Positions 46,900-54,506 of a stretch of 64,000 nt of DNA are shown piece by piece. The DNA is taken from positions 1 to 64,000 of the forward strand of contig JAFSDL010000006.1 in NCBI GenBank assembly GCA_017436285.1. The letters run 5' to 3'. The notes under the pieces were generated by a model. That model was not told the origin of the DNA. It was given only the letters and a program-made list of their open reading frames with translations, and made no database searches. The DNA comes from Clostridia bacterium (GTDB lineage: Bacteria; Bacillota; Clostridia; Oscillospirales; Acutalibacteraceae). The position numbers were made by a program, and so were the translations under genes. Within the stretch, counting starts at the first letter, position 1, and each line of letters opens with the position of its first letter.

Positions 46900-47160
46900 T
46901 TACTTAAGTTCGTTTTCCATAGCGTCATAAACACTGTCGGGAATTGCGGTATCAAGAGCTTTTTCAAGGCGTTTGCCCTTTCTTGCTTTTCTCAAACACG
47001 CTTTATCGGGACATATATATGCGCCCCTGCCCGACTTTTTACCGGTAAGGTCAATGCTTATTTCACCTTCAGGACTTTTGACTGCACGGATAAGCTCTCT
47101 TTTAGGCTTCATTTCGTTACAGCCAAGGCATTTCCTCATAGGTATCTTTTTTTCAGCCAT
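46900..47160 (-). CDS. rnpM: RnpM (YlxR) RNase P modulator
   Basis: 86 residues. IPMRKCLGCNEMKPKRELIR and KKSGRGAYICPDKACLRKARK match the YlxR/DUF448 family, shown in Bacillus subtilis to affect RNase P activity. It lies seven bases after nusA. Confidence 0.93.
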   Translation of the reverse strand: MAEKKIPMRKCLGCNEMKPKRELIRAVKSPEGEISIDLTGKKSGRGAYICPDKACLRKARKGKRLEKALDTAIPDSVYDAMENELK

Positions 47161-47167
47161 AAGAACC

Positions 47168-48253
47168 TCACTTGCTCTGCGGAATATAGAATCCGCTTTC
47201 GGGCTTAATATCTATTTTCCAGCCTGTAAGTCTTGCAGCAAGGCTTACATTCTGACCCTTGTTACCGATAGCAAGAGAAAGCTGAGTATCGGGAACAGTT
47301 ACGTGGCAAGCCTTTTCTCTTTCCTCGTCAACCTCAACAAGAAGAACATCTGCAGGAGCAAGAGCAGCAGCAATGAACTTTGTGGGGTCTTCATCATAAA
47401 TTACGATATCGATTTTTTCACCGCCGAGAGCTTCAACAATTGTTCCCACACGAGAGCCCTTGGGACCGATGCAAGCACCGATGGGGTCAACATTTTCATC
47501 CTTGGAAACAACCGCGATTTTTGTTCTTGAGCCTGCCTCACGGGAAACTGCTTTGATTTCAACAATTCCGTCATAGATTTCTGGAACCTCTGTTTCAAAG
47601 AGTCTTCTTACAAGACCTGAGTGTGTTCTTGAAATCATTGCTTTAGGTCCCTTGGGAGTGTCCTTAACGCCCTCGATATAAACCTTTACAAGCTGATTTT
47701 CTGTGAATGTTTCGTTGGGAAGCTGTCTTGATTTGGGAAGAACAACTGTTGCCTTGCCGATTTCAAGAGTAACATTACCTGTCTGGGGGTCAATGCTCTG
47801 AACCTTACCTGTAACAAGCTCCTTCTGCTTTGACTCAAATTCGCGAAGCATAAGACCTCTTTCAGCATCGTGAATATCGCCTCTGATAACATTCTTTGCA
47901 GTTGTTGCGGCAATTCTGCCGAACTGCTTTGTTTCAAGAGGAATTTCAACAAAATCGCCAACAAGTGCTTTTTTGTTATATTTTACTGCTTCTTCCTGAA
48001 GAATATCTGTAAATTCGTTTTCAACCTCTTCAACAACCTGTTTTCTGAGGTAAACGCGAAGCTTGTATTCCTCGGGGTTGCAATCAACAAAAACAACATC
48101 CTCGCCACCGTATTCTCTTCTTACGGATGTTATGATTGCTGCACAAACCTTTTCAAGAAGATAATCTGCAGGGATTCCTCTTTCCTGCTCGAGCATAAGT
48201 ATTGCTTCGAAAAATTCTTTGTTTTCATTTTTCTTAGTAGATTTTCTTGCCAT
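47168..48253 (-). CDS. nusA: Transcription termination/antitermination factor NusA
   Basis: 361 residues. An N-terminal RNA polymerase-binding domain, S1 domain (near 140-200) and two KH domains with CIGPKGSRVGTIVEALGGEKIDIV and LAIGNKGQNVSLAARLTGW. No acidic repeats, as is usual outside the Proteobacteria. The ATG at 48253 is used rather than the in-frame start at 48283. Confidence 0.97.
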   Translation of the reverse strand: MARKSTKKNENKEFFEAILMLEQERGIPADYLLEKVCAAIITSVRREYGGEDVVFVDCNPEEYKLRVYLRKQVVEEVENEFTDILQEEAVKYNKKALVGDFVEIPLETKQFGRIAATTAKNVIRGDIHDAERGLMLREFESKQKELVTGKVQSIDPQTGNVTLEIGKATVVLPKSRQLPNETFTENQLVKVYIEGVKDTPKGPKAMISRTHSGLVRRLFETEVPEIYDGIVEIKAVSREAGSRTKIAVVSKDENVDPIGACIGPKGSRVGTIVEALGGEKIDIVIYDEDPTKFIAAALAPADVLLVEVDEEREKACHVTVPDTQLSLAIGNKGQNVSLAARLTGWKIDIKPESGFYIPQSK

Positions 48254-48302
48254 TTTCCTACCAATCCTTTCAATATATGTCAATCAAATTATAAACATTT
48301 TA

Positions 48303-48770
48303 TCAGAAAGAAAAATCGTCCAACTTAACCCAGGCGATTTCTTTCTTTTCGGCAGTCATTGTGTTTTCTTCATCAAACTCAATTGTAACTGCACCATCCT
48401 CAGAGTAATCAATAAGAACTCCTTTAAATTCGCGCTGACCTTCATAGGGTCTGATAAGCCTTAATATAACCTTTTCGCCCATAAAATAATCAAAGTGGAA
48501 ATCTCTTGTGAGCTTTCTTTCAATACCGGGGGAAGAAACCTGTAAATTATACTGACGGTCAATTAAGTCTGCCTCATCCAAGGGAGCATCCATAGCGTGA
48601 CTCATATTGACACAGTCTTCAATGCCAACGCCATCCTCCTTATCAATGAAAATTCTGAGATAATAGTTTGCACCCTCTTTTTCAAAGCAAACATCCCAAA
48701 GTATCAAGCCCAATTCTTCTGCAATTGGTTCTGCGATTTCCCACACCTGAGAAACTGTGTTCTTTGCCAA
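48303..48770 (-). CDS. rimP: Ribosome maturation factor RimP
   Basis: 155 residues. LGLILWDVCFEKEGANYYLRIFID and QYNLQVSSPGIERKLTRDFHFD are typical. It starts at TTG 48770 with AGAGGTG upstream. RimP matures the 30S subunit. It heads the operon that runs to rpe. Confidence 0.96.
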   Translation of the reverse strand: MAKNTVSQVWEIAEPIAEELGLILWDVCFEKEGANYYLRIFIDKEDGVGIEDCVNMSHAMDAPLDEADLIDRQYNLQVSSPGIERKLTRDFHFDYFMGEKVILRLIRPYEGQREFKGVLIDYSEDGAVTIEFDEENTMTAEKKEIAWVKLDDFSF

Positions 48771-48792
48771 ATCAGCACCTCTTTTAAGTTTA

Positions 48793-48892
48793 TTTGTTTC
48801 TCTACAAATTCCCGAAAAATGTAGAAAACTTTTTGTGTTTTATGAAACTTGAGGTAATAAATATGAGAGCAGGTGTTCCTGCTCTCACTCAA
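48793..48892 (-). promoter_or_regulatory. Structured leader of the rimP operon
   Basis: Two hairpins precede rimP. AACTTGAG/CTCAAGTT (48847-48854, 48886-48893 region) encloses GAGAGCAGG-tgtt-CCTGCTCTC; nearer the gene, TTTCTACA pairs with TGTAGAgAAA (about 48807-48834). There is no T-run, so these are not simple terminators. Confidence 0.55.
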
Positions 48893-48953
48893 GTTCATAT
48901 TCGTACACTCGTAATATACCATATAATATATAAAAATGCAAGCATTTTTTTAG

Positions 48954-49191
48954 AATGCGGAATGCGGAATGCGGAATTCGGAATTAAGATGTCAGTCGCC
49001 AGTCTTTAGATGTTGTATAAGACGAGCTTTATCCCTCTTTTTTCGTGGAACGAAAAAGGAGGGGGGACCACCGAAGGTGGTGGGTGGTACAAAGGTAAGG
49101 AAAGTAGTATAAGTGTACCCTCCACCATTGCCTTCTGACAGCTATCTGCTATTTGCTATTCGCTGGAGACTATTAGCTGGCGACTGGCATC
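48954..49191 (+). repeat. Heptad-repeat locus 3, with repeat copy B inside
   Basis: Left tract AATGCGG x3, AATTCGG from 48954; right tract CTATCTG, CTATTTG, CTATTCG, CTGGAGA, CTATTAG, CTGGCGA, CTGGCAT from 49142. The double-hairpin repeat lies between them. The whole space between rimP and the CHAP gene carries no gene. Confidence 0.8.
49031..49093. repeat. Dispersed double-hairpin repeat, copy B
   Basis: ATCCCTCTTTTTTCGT-gga-ACGAAAAAGGAGG followed by ACCACC-gaa-GGTGGT and GGGTGGTACAA. It corresponds to copy A at 38220-38281. Confidence 0.8.
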
Positions 49192-49192
49192 T

Positions 49193-49225
49193 AAAAAACG
49201 ACTCGCATCGAGCGAGTCGTTTTTT
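49193..49225 (-). terminator. Terminator of the CHAP gene
   Basis: AAAAAACGACTCG and CGAGTCGTTTTTT pair perfectly and would serve either strand. Confidence 0.9.
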
Positions 49226-49226
49226 C

Positions 49227-50756
49227 TTAACCCCAAACAGCGTAAAGGGTAATATCTTCAGTTACTGTGATTTCATCACCGAAATCAACATCTGCAGTTT
49301 TTGCTTCTTCATCAAAGGACCAGCCCATAAACACCTTGTTGTTTTTTTCAGGTGTGTGGAATGAAACTCTTACTGCTTCTCCCTCTTCTGCAATTTTTTC
49401 TATTGGTGCATCCTTGCCACCATTTGCATCATAGGAAACTGTATATTTTTCTGCTTCATCATATTCAACAATAAAGCCTGTGTTATATTTTTTATCAAAG
49501 GCTTTTGCTTTTTTTACCTCTGCACTACCATCATTCAAAAGTGCCTTTGCTGAATTTTCTTTACCGGACTCAACAAAATACTTTTTACTGTCCTTAAGAA
49601 GAAGTGAAAGCATCAAAGCATTCTCTTCGTTGATTTCCGCAAGAGAGCCACCCTTTGCCTCAGCAAATGCTTTTGCCTGCTCATAGGTTAAAGCGGTGTC
49701 ATAAATTTCGTATTTTACACCACTTAAAACTGCACCGTTAACTGCATCAACCTTATTTACATTGATTTCGCAGATAAAGCCTGTTAAGCTTCTTGTTTTG
49801 CTTGATTCAGAAACACCTGCTTCTGTAATCACAGAGCATTCTGCTTTCTTATTTTCAAAATTCTTACCGATAAAATATCTGCCGAAGCCATTTTCACCTG
49901 CAAGCTCAGAAACCCTTTCAAGCTCCTTTTCCGAACTGATACCAACAAGATAACCGCCCATTTTCTTGGAAAGCTTCTTTGCCTGGTCATAATTCACTGC
50001 AACATCAAATACCGCGTAAACACTGCTACCGATTGCTTCAACTGCAGTTGCATCTGTAATATCTGCAGCAGTTTTTGCATTATTTTCATACTGAGGTCTT
50101 GCAACATAATTAATTCTTGAACGAAGGCGTGATGAATAGCCTGTGCCTGCAGAATACTGACAAGCCTGAACATAGTCAGACATATTGCCTTCAACTGTAT
50201 AAATTGTGGTGTCATCCACATCAACAACAAGACCAACGTGGTCGATACAACCGTAACCGCCTGAGCAGGTGCAACAGAAAATAAGGTCGCCTGCCTGAAG
50301 CCTTCTGCCTGATGAGAAGGAAAAGCAATCTGCACCAACCGAGGGAAGAGTTGAATAATAAGAATCGCCTACACCTGTAAGCTTAGGATAAATTGATGAG
50401 GGAATTCCTGCAACATAACCGCACCAGGAGGCGAAAACATTGCACCAATAACCCTGCCTGCCGTACCATCTTCCGTATTCGGTAATGTTACCGCTACCTG
50501 TTGATGTGCCGGAATAATCAGAATAGCTTGCTTCGTGGTAGCCAACCTGACTTTTTGCAACATTACAAATATCAGTAACCTGGTCACCTGTGAGCTTAAC
50601 ATTCATTAATCTTTCATAATAAACGCTGTTTTTATAAGAGGATGAGGCGGAGTATTCGAGGCTTTTGGCAGCTGCACTTACGCTGAAAACGGAAGTTGCC
50701 ATTAGAACAGTGGTGAGAAGAACAACCGCAATTCTTTTGATTCTGCTTTTTGTCAT
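49227..50756 (-). CDS. Secreted CHAP-domain hydrolase with two C-type-lectin-like domains and an InlB-type repeat
   Basis: 509 residues. A signal peptide (residues 1-30, ending SVSAAA) shows export. A CHAP/NlpC-like peptidase follows, with Cys105 in GYWCNVFASWCGYVAG and His173 in CIDHVGLVV. Two related segments at about 245-332 and 347-432 share YxxxDxxxxxxQAKxxxxxxGGxLxxIxxExE, the C-type-lectin-like layout. Residues 437-509 form an InlB/Listeria-Bacteroides repeat (YDANGGK ... GWSFD ... ITLYAVWG). It probably cuts cell-wall peptides and binds a surface glycan. ATG 50756 is used; the ORF extends upstream without support. Confidence 0.85.
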   Translation of the reverse strand: MTKSRIKRIAVVLLTTVLMATSVFSVSAAAKSLEYSASSSYKNSVYYERLMNVKLTGDQVTDICNVAKSQVGYHEASYSDYSGTSTGSGNITEYGRWYGRQGYWCNVFASWCGYVAGIPSSIYPKLTGVGDSYYSTLPSVGADCFSFSSGRRLQAGDLIFCCTCSGGYGCIDHVGLVVDVDDTTIYTVEGNMSDYVQACQYSAGTGYSSRLRSRINYVARPQYENNAKTAADITDATAVEAIGSSVYAVFDVAVNYDQAKKLSKKMGGYLVGISSEKELERVSELAGENGFGRYFIGKNFENKKAECSVITEAGVSESSKTRSLTGFICEINVNKVDAVNGAVLSGVKYEIYDTALTYEQAKAFAEAKGGSLAEINEENALMLSLLLKDSKKYFVESGKENSAKALLNDGSAEVKKAKAFDKKYNTGFIVEYDEAEKYTVSYDANGGKDAPIEKIAEEGEAVRVSFHTPEKNNKVFMGWSFDEEAKTADVDFGDEITVTEDITLYAVWG

Positions 50757-50809
50757 AGAATATTTTTTGCCTTTCGTAAAATTTTTCACACTAATATATA
50801 TTTCAAGTT

Positions 50810-50898
50810 TGTAACTAATTATTACAATTTTGTAACCTTTTGTAACAACCTCGGGCATTATAACATAACAAAGCGCCTTTTTCAATGTGCAAATTGCA
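50810..50898 (-). promoter_or_regulatory. Promoter, phased TGTAAC sites and dyad before the CHAP gene
   Basis: On the minus strand TTGAAA (50885-50880), 17-base spacer, TATAAT (50862-50857). Just upstream is the dyad GTGCAA-a-TTGCAC (50886-50898). TGTAAC occurs at 50810, 50831 and 50841 (21 and 10 bases apart), with further copies at 50921, 50970 (inverted) and 51016. CCTCGGG also repeats (50849, 50909). Confidence 0.7.
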
Positions 50899-51013
50899 CT
50901 ATAAACCGCCTCGGGTTTTGTGTAACAATGCCATTCTCCACAAAAAAATGGTATTTTTCTCAAAAAACTGTTACATTTTGAAATTTTTGTGAACAAAAAT
51001 CATCTCAATTCTG

Positions 51014-51042
51014 ATTGTAACAAAATGAATGATGTGCTATAT
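51014..51042 (+). promoter_or_regulatory. Promoter of the flavoprotein gene
   Basis: TTGTAA, 17-base spacer, TATATT, ending near 51042; the -35 box overlaps the TGTAAC motif at 51016. Confidence 0.6.
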
Positions 51043-51078
51043 TTAATATATAATAGTATGAAGAAATGAGGTGTTCTT

Positions 51079-52416
51079 ATGGCAAAAATTATTGTTGCAG
51101 GTGCAGGTCACGGTGGTCTGGTGTGTGCTATTAAGCTTGCGCGCTTGGGTTATTCTGTGACAGTTTTTGAAAAATCGCAAAAAAGTGATATGGGTTTGCC
51201 TCAGCAGGATGTGTTTGATAAGGACACCTTCACCTATATTGATTTACCCGCACCTAAAAATATTACAATATGTAAAAATCAGCTTACTCTTGTTCCGTCA
51301 GAAAATGCTATTGCTCCCCTCACCCTGCCTCAACCGGAGGACGAAGCCATAGTTATGGAAAGAAAAACGCTTATTAATCATCTTCTTACTCTGGCAGAAA
51401 AAAGCGGAGTTCAAATCCACTATAACTGTCCTGTTGTTGAGCCTGTTATTTTAGGCAGCAGGGTTGCAGGTGTGAAGACCTTTGAGGGCGATTTTTACGG
51501 TGACATTATTATTGATGCCTGCGGTATTGATTCTCCCTTGCGGAACAATTTGCCGAAATTTATGAATATCAACCGGGAAATCAAGGACTTTGATGTTATT
51601 TACACCTATCGCGCACATTTTGAAAAGGCGCCCGATGTTCCTGACCCCGACACATATTATGACATTCTTGCAAAAGAGGATGGTACTGTGGGCTTTTCCT
51701 GGGTAGTAACGGAAGAGGATTTTGTTGACATATTAATCTGTCGTTTTTCCCCTCCTTCACAAGAAGAGGTTTTAACAGAATTACGGAAAATTTCTGAGGA
51801 ATATCCCCATATCAGCAAAAGCTTCATTCGTGGGGGGCAGTATGATAAAATCCCCGTTTGCCAACCACTCGGGGTATTGGTAGCAGATGGCTATGCGGCA
51901 GTTGGCGACAGTGCCTTTATGACCTACCCCGTAAAGGGCTCGGGCATTTCCTACGCTATGAAGGCGGGAGCAATGCTTGCGGACACAATAATAAAGGATT
52001 CGGACCACCTTTTTAACGCCGAAGCCCTTTGGGACTATCAACGGAGATTTTTTAAAGAAATCGGCTTCACTGCAGGCAGACTTGCTTTATTAAAAAACCT
52101 TTTAACCTATTTCACAGCACAGGAAATAAACGATATTTTAAAATCAGGCATTTTCACAACGGAAGACCTTTCACAGATTATGACAAATAAGCTGGATACA
52201 TTTTTCGGTGCAGCAGGAAGAGCTTTAATCAGGGATAAAATCCGTCAGATGAGAGAAAATGTTATATTAAAAGAAAAATTTTCAGACTTTGCAGTCTGGA
52301 TGGGAAGGCTTGCAGTAACCGAAACCTATTTACCCAATAAATACGACAGAAAAGATGTTCAGAAATGGGTGGAGAGATACAATGAATTTTTCAATTCAAT
52401 AAGAAAGACTGTATGA
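51079..52416 (+). CDS. FAD-dependent oxidoreductase, geranylgeranyl reductase-like
   Basis: 445 residues. The FAD-binding GAGHGGLVCAIKLARLGYSVTVFEKS starts at residue 8, and VGDSAFMTYPVKGSGISYAMKAG is the second FAD motif. This layout is shared by the geranylgeranyl reductase and aromatic monooxygenase families. Neither substrate nor pathway is suggested by its neighbours. GAGGTG precedes the ATG; transcription is divergent from the CHAP gene, and the genes share the intergenic region. Confidence 0.85.
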   Translation: MAKIIVAGAGHGGLVCAIKLARLGYSVTVFEKSQKSDMGLPQQDVFDKDTFTYIDLPAPKNITICKNQLTLVPSENAIAPLTLPQPEDEAIVMERKTLINHLLTLAEKSGVQIHYNCPVVEPVILGSRVAGVKTFEGDFYGDIIIDACGIDSPLRNNLPKFMNINREIKDFDVIYTYRAHFEKAPDVPDPDTYYDILAKEDGTVGFSWVVTEEDFVDILICRFSPPSQEEVLTELRKISEEYPHISKSFIRGGQYDKIPVCQPLGVLVADGYAAVGDSAFMTYPVKGSGISYAMKAGAMLADTIIKDSDHLFNAEALWDYQRRFFKEIGFTAGRLALLKNLLTYFTAQEINDILKSGIFTTEDLSQIMTNKLDTFFGAAGRALIRDKIRQMRENVILKEKFSDFAVWMGRLAVTETYLPNKYDRKDVQKWVERYNEFFNSIRKTV

Positions 52417-52605
52417 ATGCAAAATGCAAAGTGCAAAATGCAAAATGTTGGGACCTGCGGTCGGCAAATATAAAAAAGAATTCAAGACACTTTCTGTCCT
52501 GAATTCTTTTTGTTTTTATATTATTTTAAGTGTTGCTAAGCTTTAGAATATTTGGAAGCGAAGCTTCCCCGACACTCCTCACTCCTCACTCCTCACTCCT
52601 CACTA
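52416..52605 (+). repeat. Heptad-repeat locus 4
   Basis: Left tract AATGCAA-type 7-mers from 52416, then GGGACCTGCGGTCGGCAAATA. The right tract carries GGAAGC-gaa-GCTTCC followed by ACTCCTC x4 (52574-52601). The flavoprotein terminator lies between the two halves. Confidence 0.8.
52472..52511 (+). terminator. Terminator of the flavoprotein gene
   Basis: AAAAAGAATTCA and TGAATTCTTTTT pair, with GACA/TGTC inside; T-rich tail. Confidence 0.85.
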
Positions 52606-52622
52606 AAATCGCTTTTGTGATT

Positions 52623-53450
52623 TTACTTCCCCATTAATTCAAGTGGCTCAACATTTTCTCCGTTATAATAAACCTCAAAATGCAGGTGACTTAATTCTGA
52701 TTTTTCACAGGGAATTGTACCGAGATAGCCTAAAAGCGAACCACCTTCAACCGTTGCTCCTTTTTTGATTTCAAGTGTATCCTTATTAAAGCCACAGTAT
52801 TTTGCAGTTACTCCGTTGCCGTGGTCAATTTCAACGGTTGTTCCCCAAAGTGCATCATCATAAATATCTGTAATCGTACCATAGGAAATTGCCTTTACCT
52901 GCTCACCCTCGGCAGCCTTGAAATCAATACCCGAATGGGTGCGCCAATCCCCCATTGTTGCACTATATGTGGGCTTGTCGGGTGAATAATCCTTTAAAAT
53001 ATCTGTTCCTAAGGGAAGGGTATAATAATCCTGATATGGCGTAGCGTATTTAGTGCCTTGGGTCGTTTCTTCTTGAGCTTCTTCTGTTTGTTCCTCTGTT
53101 TGCTTTTCGGTTTCCTCTCTTGTATCGGGAACATCCTCTAAATTCTGCCTTACCTCAAAATCAGGCTCTTCAGTGAGAAATTCCGAATCCTTGCTTGTTT
53201 GCTTTTCTGTTGTAATTGTAACATAATCGCTTTCAATTGGTGCAAGATTTCCGAGAGCCTTTTCAGTTGAAATTTTTGCAATAAGGGCTGTGCCTAAAGC
53301 GAGAAGCAAGGCAAAGGCATAGGCATATTTAACCTTTTTCATTGTTTTGTTATTCTGCGCGCTTCTTATAGGCTTAGGGTCACTTGATGGTGTGTTTTCG
53401 GGAATTTCCAAAGGATTTTTGTCGTTATCATTTTTATTTCTGTCAGTCAT
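52623..53450 (-). CDS. spoIIQ: M23 metallopeptidase, SpoIIQ-like
   Basis: 275 residues. A single membrane helix (about residues 42-60) follows a charged N-terminus; a Glu/Thr-rich linker leads to the M23 domain. Zinc ligands are His172 and Asp176 in HSGIDF, and HLHFEV has His255 and His257. The TMGDWRTHSG context is typical of SpoIIQ, which joins SpoIIIAH in the channel between mother cell and forespore. Unlike Bacillus SpoIIQ, the metal site here looks intact, as in clostridial SpoIIQ. The spore role is inferred from similarity. Confidence 0.75.
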   Translation of the reverse strand: MTDRNKNDNDKNPLEIPENTPSSDPKPIRSAQNNKTMKKVKYAYAFALLLALGTALIAKISTEKALGNLAPIESDYVTITTEKQTSKDSEFLTEEPDFEVRQNLEDVPDTREETEKQTEEQTEEAQEETTQGTKYATPYQDYYTLPLGTDILKDYSPDKPTYSATMGDWRTHSGIDFKAAEGEQVKAISYGTITDIYDDALWGTTVEIDHGNGVTAKYCGFNKDTLEIKKGATVEGGSLLGYLGTIPCEKSELSHLHFEVYYNGENVEPLELMGK

Positions 53451-53515
53451 AATATGTCCTCCTATGTTTTTATATTATTTTTTGGCAGAAACAAGAATTT
53501 TATACAGTTACCAAT

Positions 53516-53557
53516 AATAAATGTCACTGTTTGCAAAAACAAACAGTGACATTTATT
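53516..53557 (-). terminator. Hairpin at the rsmA stop
   Basis: AATAAATGTCACTGTTTG pairs with CAAACAGTGACATTTATT; the rsmA stop lies within the stem. A T-run is weak. Confidence 0.65.
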
Positions 53558-54410
53558 AAACATTCAATAATTTTGCTAATGCTTCAAAATCCTCCATTGT
53601 CAGCTTTTCGGCTCTTACAGTTCTTTCAAGACCTGCATTTTCAAGAGTCTCTGCAACAATGCTTTTATTGATTCCGAGCCCTGCGCTGATAGAGTTTTCT
53701 GCGGTTTTTCTTCTCTGAGAGAATGCGGCTTTAACTAATTTGAAGAAAAACTCCTCGTTTTCCACCTTAACGGGTGGCTCTTTTCTTACAGTTAGCTGAA
53801 TAACCTCGCTGTTTACCTTGGGTGGCGGTAAAAATGAATCTCTGGGAACAAAGAAAAGCTTTTCGCTTTCCGAATAATATGAAACTGCAACAGTAACCGC
53901 ACCACCATCACGGGAGCCGACCTCTGCACAAAGCCTGTCTGCCGCTTCCTTCTGCACCATTACTGTTATATTTTTAATGGGCAATTTGCTTTCTAAGAGT
54001 AGCATAATTATGGGTGAAGTAATGTAGTAAGGCAGGTTTGCTACAACACAAATTTCCATACCCTTGCATTTTTCTTCAATAATTTTGGGTAAATCCGCCT
54101 TCATAACATCTTCGTTAATGATTTCAACATTGTTAAAATCTGAAAGTGTTTCTGCCAATACGGGCAAAAGTCTGTTATCAACCTCGAAGCTTAAAACCTT
54201 GCCTGCTCTTTTTGCAAGCTCTGCGGTTAAAACACCAACACCGGGACCGATTTCAATGGCGCAGGTGTTTTCATTAAGCCCTGCCGCCTCTGCCATAGCA
54301 GGACACACTGCAGGGTCCACAAGGAAATTTTGACCTAACCCCTTATTAAAGGTTACACCGTGCTTACCCATTACGGATTTTATAACATTTATATCTGAAA
54401 GATTTCTCAT
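53556..54410 (-). CDS. rsmA: 16S rRNA dimethyladenosine transferase RsmA
   Basis: 284 residues. GQNFLVDPAVCPAM, EIGPGVGVLTAELAKRA and NLPYYITSPIIM match KsgA/RsmA, which dimethylates A1518 and A1519 of 16S rRNA. GGAGG precedes the ATG. A promoter-like TTGACA-16-TATAAT is present on the minus strand upstream. Confidence 0.96.
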   Translation of the reverse strand: MRNLSDINVIKSVMGKHGVTFNKGLGQNFLVDPAVCPAMAEAAGLNENTCAIEIGPGVGVLTAELAKRAGKVLSFEVDNRLLPVLAETLSDFNNVEIINEDVMKADLPKIIEEKCKGMEICVVANLPYYITSPIIMLLLESKLPIKNITVMVQKEAADRLCAEVGSRDGGAVTVAVSYYSESEKLFFVPRDSFLPPPKVNSEVIQLTVRKEPPVKVENEEFFFKLVKAAFSQRRKTAENSISAGLGINKSIVAETLENAGLERTVRAEKLTMEDFEALAKLLNV

Positions 54411-54506
54411 TTTTGCCTCCGAAGCACTTGAAAAAGAGTGCCAACTAAGATAATATAATTATACAATTTCAATTTTCATTGTCAATGAAAAAATGCAGGT
54501 GATTTT

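Noticed and set aside
48794..49009. A 71-codon plus-strand frame in the rimP leader
   Set aside because: It covers palindromes and heptad repeats and lacks a ribosome site.
52574..52605. Four copies of ACTCCTC as a possible CRISPR array
   Set aside because: The unit is seven bases with no spacers and belongs to the heptad-repeat family; no cas genes are present.
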